A DNA stretch of 64,000 nucleotides. It comes from Perca fluviatilis (Eukaryota; Chordata; Actinopteri; Perciformes; Percidae). This document shows, in pieces, positions 55,398-64,000 of the stretch. Where the stretch lies: the NCBI RefSeq assembly GCF_010015445.1, contig NC_053115.1, positions 6,588,076 to 6,652,075 of the forward strand. Reading direction: 5' to 3'. The translations under genes and the position numbers were made by a program. The notes under the pieces are model-generated. The model saw nothing but the letters and a program-made list of their open reading frames with translations. It was not told where the DNA came from and searched no databases. Position 1 is the stretch's first letter. Each line of letters starts with the position of its first letter.

Positions 55398-58300
55398 CTT
55401 TCATTATATTAGATTTGTTTAATAATTAAAGGTGCAATGGATGCATGTATGTAAGTCAGAACACTTTTTTGCATTTATGGATTATTTCATATATTCTATG
55501 AACTTCTATAATTTAATTCAATTTAAAACAGACTGATTTAGAAAACCAAGTAGGTTATGAAATGCAGTGAAAGTGAGGGTAGGAATCCTCTAACCCTGCT
55601 GATCCTGATGGATTACCTGCAGTTAAAGCAGCTTACAGAACATGTTCTGCAGGTCAAATAGGTGAAATCAGACCATCACCTCCTTGGAAATTGCTCTCCT
55701 CCAGCAGGATTAGCTCAAACAGGAAAGTGTCTAAGTAACAACATTTGGCAAAATTTTACTGGTATCTGTCTCCACAAATCAAACAGCTGGCAGATAATTT
55801 CCCCAGGCATATGTGTATGATCTGCCATATTGATTATGCCGTAACCAAGGGGATGTGTTGAAGTGATCCTCCTCTCTGTGAAGGGGGCACTAGCCGAATG
55901 TAGCTGGGAAGCTTGTTGTAAGAGCCTGACATAAAATGAGTATCTGAAAAGATGCACACAAAATGTTATCATTATTACATTATCACCAATACACTACTTC
56001 ATGCAGATTGACATACAAGGTCCAAATGAATGGTCATAGCACAGAATGTAAAATAAATTCTTCCTACATCGGGAACAAGGTATACCACAAAATCACGAGG
56101 CCTAATTAGAATATCTCTGCAGCTGGTCTAATCAGACTATTTCCATTGGGAATATGCAGGCCATTATGCCAGCATAATTGTCTTTTATTTTTAGTGAGGT
56201 AGATTTCTACCTAATACTAGGGTGCCGTACCAATACCTGTTGTCTTACAGGCAAGTTAGGAGGAGGGACCTCTCTTTTATAAACAAACATCAGAATGAAT
56301 ATCAACTAAAAGGCTGACTGCAAGTTTATAAAAAATGAGGAACACAAAAAAGCTTCAGTGTATTCTTATATTGTGCCTGATGGTTCACTACTATGTTCTC
56401 CTATTCCACTTGCTATCCCACTTCTTGCTCAATGGTTGCCTGTGCTCTGCATTAAAAGAAGGATACTCTTCTTTGACCAACATGGTTTCTTGGCAATACC
56501 TGTGCCATGATCAGAGTAAACTGAGGTATGGTAACCCTCTTAAGCTTTGACTATGCAACTGAATTGACTCTCCAGCGACAGGATGCCATTCACAGTTGGC
56601 ATACGTCACATACTCAACAGGTTTGGCAGACAAAGAGAGGATAATAGAAAGCTTTTTGTATAACCTGTCTTTCACATTACATAGGAAGGTTGAGTGCTCA
56701 GTGTGTAATGTCAAAGTTTGTTTTTATGCCACGCTTGTTCACACGACCTCCAGTTGTGCATGTTACATACTGATCCTGAGAAAAGCCTTGACTCATTGTT
56801 CCAGTTGTCAGAGCTCCAATAATAGAGTTTAAATTGTCAGATGGAACAATCTGTACGGAATATAAAACTGTGGATGTCAGTGCTGAAGTTAAAATAAGTT
56901 CTATTAGTATTCTATATTTAGCTTGAAATCACTAATAAGCCATTATCTATGGGTTTTGCTCCCAGCGGCATCATGTCTTCAGTGGTTCACTGTCCCAGAT
57001 CCAGAACAGCAGTTAGGGGCCGCTGTATTGTTTATAGAGTTAAAGAGTTACAGAGCCCTCCATCTCTCCTTTGAGCCAGACTAGAGTTGATATGGACTTT
57101 ATCTCTGATATGAAATCAAGACTGAATATGCCTTTCAAGAGGAATAATGAAAACACAAGAGACTCTTTGTTCCTAATATATTTAGCTCTACTCTGACATT
57201 TCTGATGAAGGCCAGGATTAGTTTGCAGGCGTTGCCCACACAAAGGACTATCGGAGCCTCAGACAAGAAAACTACCAACCATTGTGCCCACACATCGCTG
57301 CTTAGGGAAGGCCTGAATCTGCACATGAGAATACTCACTCGAACGCATGCACAATGATGAATGATGTGCTGCCGCCACACAGATGGTCGCTGTATGTTGT
57401 CATCCCTCCCATCCCTGATGCATTCCAAGCATGCAGATGCTGCATTCACTAATTTGCAGTCATGTGTTTATCATTACCATGTCTCTAGTCAGCTACAAGT
57501 CAGACCACCAGTCGGGATGAATCATTGCACCAAATGTGCGCTTTTTCACGACTCTTACAGTTGTTTTGAAAAACAATTTGTTGCAGGCATGCATTGTGCG
57601 GGGAACCCTTCTAGCAGCAGACAAGTTCTTTAGGTTCAGGAAGGGTACTATAATAACCAAAATATCCAGAGAATAAAGAAAGCATTGGGTTCATCAAGCT
57701 ACAAATCAAACCATGGCATGCTGCAATTCAAAGCACACACCCGCAGTTGTGTCCAGATTTATATATATATACAAACCATTTTTTTTGCTCTGTGGTAGAA
57801 TGGAAGCCAGTCGTCTGTACACTGTATCCATGACAACTGACTACTCAGTGATCTGTATTCAACTTCACTTGATGTCAAATTTAACCAAAGCCTGGAAATA
57901 CTTTCAGTAGAATAAAGGTTAGTCTCTTAGATATTGTGATGTCATGATTTTGACATCAATGCATTTAGACTAAGACAATAATGCTCTGAGACAAAACACT
58001 TATCCTTCATCCTTCCTTTTACATTGATTATGATCCAGCAAGGAGAGTAGCATAGTCGGGGTTTTTTACACAAATGGATTTTAATTAACTTTTGATATAC
58101 TTTGTGATATAATTTGACAATGATAAATGGTTGCATAACCAGTAAGGAGGGGAGAGTATCTGGCAGCACAGAAAGTGGAGAGAAGTATTTTTTTCCCCCC
58201 ACTGCATCATACCAGAGCTGTGTTTTATGTCGACACCAGGAATGCAGTGCATTAACACATGAATCACAGTGTAGATGTTTCTTTTGGCCTCTTAGTACTG

Positions 58301-59410
58301 TACAACATAGCAATCTGCAGTCATTTACATCTCAAAGACCTCACTGTGCCCAGTGATAAGCGGATATGGAATGTAGAAAAAGAATAAAAGCACTTTTATG
58401 GTAAAGGAGACTCCACTCTTATCATCCCTCTAGAGTCTGTGGCTGAGAAACCAAATTAGCAGCTCATCAATGGAGTTGGTTAATACCACTCCAGTCCATT
58501 CTAGGGATGAAAGTGCTCTTTTCCTGTGCCTCACTTTCTATCATTCATGTTGCAATTAGGAATAATTAGGAACAATCAAGCTTTTACACATTTTCAAATG
58601 TAACCATCTGCCGTACGCAGGCTGGAGAAATTGAAAGGTGAGCCTCTTCCCTGTTTTGGAAGAATTACAAGGATCGCTGTGAGGACAGTCTGCCTACACT
58701 TGATTTTATTCATATGGAACGTTATTTGTGAGTTCAGTATCGCACAATGCTTCTGTTCCAATTCCAGTAGCTAAAAATGTCACAGTGTGATTTTAATGGG
58801 CCAACTGCAAATGAACCAGATCACTCAAAGTTGTGAGACTTAGGTTTCCAAAGCTTACATTACAAACTTGGAATCCTGGTGGTCCATGTCATGAGCAAAA
58901 CCAAAAGATGCTATCTATCTGTATACGAGTATGGCACATATAGACCCTGCAATATTTAACATTTGTGGAAAAAAAAAACATAAAAACATACAAACATGGA
59001 CTCAACTAAACAGACCTGCAGGGAATCTGACTGCCAGTGGCCAAATCAATGTTTCTGACAGGTGACTTCACACACAACTGATGTCTTTTGTTGTTGTTGC
59101 TGATGTCCTTTCACACTTCGACAATCACAGCATGACCGCCTCTTTGTAAGGCAGTACATGTGCTTCTGTTTTTGACATTATATACATGAAATAATGTAGT
59201 CACTTGACAAAAGCCTCTAGTCACATGGATTTGAGCCGTCAGAGACATCTTCACTACAGTCCACAACATGTGAAGGAGTTTGTACTTTGTAATAGACATT
59301 GTGCTCATGATCATGGTGTTCATGATGATGAACAGAGCTGGGACTCAGAGCTGGGTGTGTTAGCTACTGGACAAACAAGACCAAGAGCTGACCGCCACAT
59401 GTGCTGTGAG
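55398..59410. other. No gene seen between setmar and itpr1
   Basis: Many short frames, none with a domain I recognise and none resembling SUMF1. Simple A or T runs only. Confidence 0.4.
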
Positions 59411-59414
59411 GCTG

Positions 59415-59890
59415 TAATTAGGCACAGTGGTGCTTTGTGCTAAATGCTAACGTCAGCATGCTAACATGGTCCCATTGACAATGCTGACATAGCCTACTCA
59501 TGTGTAGCGGGTATGTTTACCATACACCATCTCAGTTTGTGCGCTCACCACACCATCTTATAACATGCTAATGTTTGCTAATTAGCACTAAACACAAAGT
59601 GCAGTTGAGTTTAATGGGAATGCCATTAATTTTGCAAGTGTTTGTTCATAGACCAAAGTATTGAACAAATGGAAACTTGAACTGATATTGGCGCTAATGG
59701 AAAAGTTAGGGATCATATGATGATGAATTTTGTGCCAGTCAATCTAGGAGATGTATATTTCACAGTGAAACTTGTGTCCTGCTGGCGGTGTTAAGAGGAA
59801 AGGTTAGTGTATCTAAGTCATTAGATAGATAGACATTAGTAATCAATTTCATGACAATCCATCCAATAGTTGTAGAAATATATTTGTATA
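59415..59890 (-). repeat. Dispersed fish repeat, copy 8
   Basis: CACAGTGGTGCTTTGTGCTA, GTCAGCATGCTAACATGGTC, and CATGACAATCCATCCAATAG are reverse-complement family phrases. Confidence 0.6.
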
Positions 59891-60193
59891 TCAGTGCAGC
59901 AGTCAACAATGGCTAATAAAAACTCCAGGTTTCACAAATACTATTTGCTCTTTTGCAAAAAACAAAAAACAAAAGACATCATTTGTATTGCAGGCTATAA
60001 TGTTGTTCTACAGTATGTTTTCTATTGAGATGTATGCTCTGCTGGGGATGAATACATAATTGAATTAAACTGAATTCAATAAGGCCGCCAGTTTATCCTC
60101 CTCCAAGATGAAAACCTTATATCTAAAAAAAAACAACAATGAGTATTAGTTAAGAGCAAAAAAAACTATATTACCCAGAAAGCTCTGCTGCAG

Positions 60194-60202
60194 TATAAAT
60201 AG
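60194..60202 (+). promoter_or_regulatory. itpr1: TATA box of itpr1
   Basis: TATAAATAG lies 230-240 bases before the donor of the inferred first exon. It predicts a transcription start near 60225, just before the GC-richer leader. Assignment rests on motif and spacing. Confidence 0.5.
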
Positions 60203-60224
60203 TAACGAAAGGGGCGTTTCCTCA

Positions 60225-60431
60225 GTGACATGTGGAGGAGGTTAGAAGCGGATTGTTGCCGAGGACGCAGTCTGCTGTCAGAGATAACCGCCGCTCAGCC
60301 TGCTCTTACCTGGACTTTCACTACCATGGACTTAACCGAGGATAGCGCTGTGGAAATGATCCTGTGCTGACCCACTTCTTCACACGTTTCTTTCTCTCGC
60401 TGTCTTTGACGCCTTCTTTCATTTGTGCCAG
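60225..60431 (+). other. itpr1: Non-coding first exon of itpr1
   Basis: A leader downstream of a TATA box ends at a consensus donor, CCAG|GTAAAG (60431/60432). The next acceptor, CTTTTGCAG, ends at 62525 directly before the coding exon. The exon start is predicted from the TATA position only. The intron between (60432-62525) holds CTT/TTA microsatellites, a 36-bp tandem repeat and a MITE-like fragment. Confidence 0.5.
60326..60370 (+). promoter_or_regulatory. Upstream ORF in the itpr1 leader
   Basis: ATG in a near-optimal context (CTACCATGG) opens a 14-codon frame, MDLTEDSAVEMILC, ending at TGA inside the same exon. It would be translated before the itpr1 start if the exon call is right. The peptide is not one I recognise. 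Confidence 0.4.
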
Positions 60432-61193
60432 GTAAAGTCCTCATCTGTCTGTAGTTTTTTTTTTTTTCCCAGCTAGGGCATTGTTCATATTGTCAATAAG
60501 CTGTGAGCATCCTTGTCAAGGAAGTAGCCCACGCGTTCATTTGTTGCTGTTTTTGCTACAGCTCGTGCGCCAGAAAATGAGGCGACTTGACAATTAATTT
60601 GGCTAGCAGAAATGTTTGTTTGGCATTTGGCATCTCAGAAAACAAATATGTCACAAAAAGCTCTACTAAAGAAAACTCTGTGTAGTCACAGTTGGTGGTA
60701 AATGGGTAAATATGACCTTTAGCTTAATACGGCCCATCGGTATTATAGAAATAATCGTAAATTTAATAATGCAAATGGTCATATTTTGTGCCCTCCTCGA
60801 TTGAGACCTTTTTGTTTGATGCTAGTGCTGCAAACTGTGAGTTGATGTCAAATTTCAACAGAAAAAGCTAACCACTTTTTTCTCAACCTGACACAGACTA
60901 AAGAATGGTGACCTAAATGTAAGATGTAGGCTACATGTATTGGTTTCCCACAGCTAACAATAGAACAGTGCACAATACAACTTTAGTTTTCTTGGCAAGT
61001 ATTTTTCATTGCATTTCATTGCATAATAATTAAACGCATGTGTTTTGCACAAATGTATCCATCTTGAATAAACTAATTAGGCAGTTTATCAACTCCTATC
61101 TTTGCTATTTGCCTTTAAATGCATGCTTTAAATTGAAGGCCAAACCCATATTAACAAAATACACAGAGCATATTTAAAGAAGGGCAAATATAT

Positions 61194-61263
61194 TCTTCTT
61201 CTTCTTCTTCTTCTTCTTATTGTTATTCTTCTTCTTCTTCTTAATATTATTATTATTATTATT
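61194..61263. repeat. CTT then TTA microsatellites
   Basis: Interrupted CTT units followed by TTA units in the first itpr1 intron. Confidence 0.9.
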
Positions 61264-61584
61264 AATGCTTAATTTAAATGATATTGCTTTTAGACTATTG
61301 CTGTTCTTGCAATTCTTACTCATGATCTTACAGTAGGTGGTGCTCTGAGGATGGGCTAAACACATTTCAGATGGTCTGTACCCTACTGTCCACAAACCCC
61401 AGCAGAAGAAAAGGCAATGTCATAAAAGTAATGCTGGATCCCCACAATTATCATAACTGTTGTCATTTACAAGTTCTTCTCAACTTTATCCGTTATGGAT
61501 AACCTAATATGTGTGGAACATGGAGCTTTAACAAGCAAATGTTGGGAATGGGAATTTGACTTTGGTTTTCAGTATCTTGTTATT

Positions 61585-61683
61585 ACATATATCACTCAAA
61601 AACAGAAAAAAATGAGTACTACATATATCACTCAAAAACAGAAAAAAATTAGTACTACATAAATCACTCAAAAACAGAAAAAG
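61585..61683. repeat. 36-bp tandem repeat, nearly 3 units
   Basis: ACATATATCACTCAAAAACA starts units at 61585 and 61621, with a one-base variant at 61657. A/T-rich, in itpr1 intron 1. Confidence 0.9.
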
Positions 61684-61696
61684 AGGGCATTTAAAC

Positions 61697-62057
61697 CAAC
61701 ATTGTGTACTATTTTTTTTTTTTTTTGTGATTTAGCGCCCCTACAGTTTTAGTGTAACTCACTTAAACGGTGTTGTCGTAAATATGGACAGCTGTACACG
61801 TGCATTTGTTATGACTACATTACTTATGATCTAAAACTAGTTGACAACTTTGCTAACACAGCCAAACATCAAGCAAGTGCAATAACACACAACATTAGCA
61901 GCATTAGCATAGAAATCGTACTCGCTCCCCAAAGTTACATAGTGCAAGAACAGGCGTTTGGGGCCCAGAGGGGGATGGAGAGGGACCGATAGAGACCCCA
62001 TTCTCCGTTTTACGTACAAGTCAAAGTAGCATCAAAATGATTTATAAACTGTCATTT
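61697..62057. mobile_element. Probable MITE in itpr1 intron 1
   Basis: Begins TTTAAACCAACATTGTGTAC and a T16 tract, then GCGCCCCTACAGTTTTAGTG, in the style of TTTAAAG..-ended fish miniature elements. The right end is not proven. Confidence 0.3.
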
Positions 62058-62547
62058 TAAGGCAAAAAATTTATGCAATTTTGCTTTGAATTAGAATAAT
62101 AAATAGAATATTGGAGGTAAGTATGTATGCACAACAAGGTACCTTGCAACTATACAGAGTTGTTATTATGGCTGAAGAAATTATGACCAATATACAGCAA
62201 TTGAATATGTATTACAATAATTGTCAAGTAGGTGAGAGAAGACGGTCTGTCTCCGGTACTGGGTTTGTCTGTCTTTTAACAAAGTGTACTTTATAATCTT
62301 CACTGACAGTCCCTGGACTGGGACACAGGACTGAATTAGTATAAGTAAATGTAGTATTTGTAGCTACTAAAGGACAACTAATTGATTATTTAAATTGTCA
62401 TTGGTTAATTTTCAGTTGATTGAGTGAGTGAAATATTTTTTATAGTGGCTCCAAGCGTGTGATTTGATTGAGCTCTACTATATGTAGTGATGGCTTTAAA
62501 AACCTTTGGTGTTAATCTTTTGCAGGTGTAGTCAACCCTGAGGAACC

Positions 62548-62639
62548 ATGTCGGACAAGATGTCCAGTTTCCTCCATATTGGGGACGTTTGTTCCCTGTA
62601 TGCAGAGGGCTCCACCAGTGGATTTATCAGCACTTTAGG
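62548..62639 (+). CDS. itpr1: Inositol 1,4,5-trisphosphate receptor type 1, first coding exon (partial gene)
   Basis: The exon spans 62526-62639: acceptor TTGCAG, 22 bases of leader, ATG, then 30 codons plus two bases of a glycine codon, and donor AGG|GTAAGT. The peptide starts [20 protein letters not shown] and continues [10 protein letters not shown], the conserved N-terminus of IP3 receptors, ER-membrane Ca2+ release channels gated by IP3. This region is the start of the suppressor/beta-trefoil domain. Cysteine at position 15 and the MSDKMSS opening match type 1 better than types 2 and 3, and the SETMAR neighbour supports this. The rest of the roughly 2,700-residue gene lies beyond the window. 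Which teleost paralogue (itpr1a or itpr1b) cannot be told from this exon. Confidence 0.93.
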
Positions 62640-62859
62640 GTAAGTCTGCTTGTTTTTATGTGTGTTGTCATGACCCTTTCCTCTAGCTCCACTTCCCTGC
62701 TGCAGGATTCCAGGTGTGCTTGATGGAGGGACGCAGTTTCAGACAACATTGTCCCACTGTGCAGAATACACAACTATAAAATAGAACGGGTTACAAAACA
62801 AATGAAAGTTACAAATGCAACTGCGGTTCTGTGACTCCTGGATGACCGGCAGAGGCGGC

Positions 62860-62945
62860 GTTAAGTAGGGGTAGGTCAAAATATCAATACGGCAATATAT
62901 CGTTGTCCTTCTTCGTGCGATACGATAATCGATACGCTGGCGCAA
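62860..62945. mobile_element. Half of a hAT-like MITE
   Basis: TAGGGGTAGGTCAAAATATC, GCAATATATCGTTGTCC and GTGCGATACGATAATCGA form one end of a common fish element; the other end is missing. Confidence 0.4.
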
Positions 62946-62998
62946 AAATTAAAAATGTTTAACGTGTTAAGAATAAGGTTATCTTATTTGAGAAGTGG

Positions 62999-63393
62999 TA
63001 GAGATGGCCCGATACCATTTTTTGCTTCCCGATACTGATTCTGATACCTGAACTTGCGTATCAGCCGATACCGAGTACCGATCCGATACCAGTGTGTCAT
63101 ATATTTTATTATGTTTTAACAGCTGTATACTACTATCCCTGTATGGATGTGATATGATTTCTATCTTTGTTGTCTGTCTGGCTCAGGTTAAACTCTTTGT
63201 GAAACATGAACAAATACAAACAATGAATGCCGTAGAACTCAAATAAACTACTTCAACGTAGATTTTCTTTAGGGCTTTATTACGTGGTATCGGATCAGTG
63301 CATAAACTCCAGTACTTCCAGATGCCTTATACCAGTGTTTTGGGCAGTATTGGAGCCGATACCGATGCTGGTATCGGTATCGGAACATCTCTA
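62999..63393. mobile_element. hAT MITE with target-site duplication in itpr1 intron 2
   Basis: Left TAGAGATGGCCCGATACC; right GGTATCGGAACATCTCTA, inverted. The flanks AGAAGTGG (62991-62998) and ACAAGTGG (63394-63401) are an 8-bp duplication with one mismatch. 395 bp, no coding frame. Confidence 0.8.
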
Positions 63394-64000
63394 ACAAGTG
63401 GTAGATGCTGCTGTAGTCATTGCTCTCCTTTTATTTCCTTGATATTCTGTGCTCAGTTGGTACTCTGGCCTCAAATTACCCTGCCTCTTCCTGCTACATG
63501 CTGAGCACCATTTATTTAAGTACTTGATGTCTTTCCTCCTTCCTAATTCTAGGAAACAAGTTAAACTTGTATCTCATTATGTGCTTGACAGTCACAGAAT
63601 TAACAAAAGACTATAAGAAGATAATAGAAGAGAGAGGGCGATCATTGATGTGAATGTTCCTATCCAGCATATCTGACAGCATGTCCGACATGTCAGGCTT
63701 CATTTTCCAGACTTCATTTTTCTTGCATCAAGCCTGTCTCTTTCCTTCTTTTTTTTTTTTTTTTTACTCCTTGCTATTTTCTGCCCCTGGGTGTTTGTTT
63801 TTCTTGTCCCTAGGTGAAAATGAGCACAGCATTGGTGTTGTCATCTCCTCCCTCTCATTTTAAGTGCTGCAATCTTCCTCTTGCCATGTCACAATTCTAT
63901 TTCCCAATCACCACAGGCAGTGCAGAGCACTCCTCCTTGCCAGCTCTCAGAAACAGTGCTCTTTCACAGTTCAGTGTCATGCGTCACCCACCATGGCAAC

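Larger units (their letters stand above)
62640..64000 (+). other. itpr1: Start of itpr1 intron 2, running off the window
   Basis: From the GTAAGT donor to the window end no further exon is visible. It holds a fragment of one hAT-like element (about 62860-62945) and a complete-looking hAT MITE (62999-63393). 63400-64000 has a poly-T run near 63750 and nothing else recognised. Confidence 0.7.

Overview
This window looks like nuclear DNA of a ray-finned fish, most likely a percomorph teleost. The evidence is vertebrate intron-exon structure, long CA/GT microsatellites, tRNA-derived SINEs with a fish-type tail, many TTAA-bounded and hAT-type miniature transposons, and an ordered gene set matching vertebrate LRRN1 - SETMAR - ITPR1, all on the + strand. 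No bacterial-type operons, CRISPR arrays or phage genes are present.

Layout. 1-17.3 kb is gene-poor and holds transposon relics, including a 2.1 kb TTAA-flanked element with 19-bp perfect terminal inverted repeats at 2515-4610. 17.3-31.1 kb is lrrn1: a non-coding first exon ending at 17665, a 10.3 kb intron, and a second exon with the whole 717-codon reading frame (28136-30289). 31.1-47 kb is intergenic and repeat-rich. It contains two copies of one miniature element in which the same 46-bp unit has expanded to 10 and 13 tandem copies, and a 164-bp pure GT tract. 47.2-50.4 kb is setmar, with two coding exons giving a 298-residue histone methyltransferase that has no mariner transposase half. 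50.4-60.2 kb is intergenic and includes a solo LTR nested in a fold-back element. 60.2 kb to the window end is the start of itpr1: a TATA-driven non-coding exon, a first coding exon (62548-62639), and part of the next intron.

The three genes are not an operon and need not act together. LRRN1 is a neuronal adhesion-type membrane protein, SETMAR a chromatin enzyme and ITPR1 the ER calcium-release channel. Their shared order is ancient vertebrate microsynteny. All three leaders carry a short upstream ORF. Most of the remaining sequence is decayed mobile DNA, and most other open frames in it, including those made of CA/GT repeats, are not genes. Repeat-family identities are given from recognition by eye and are less certain than the gene calls.
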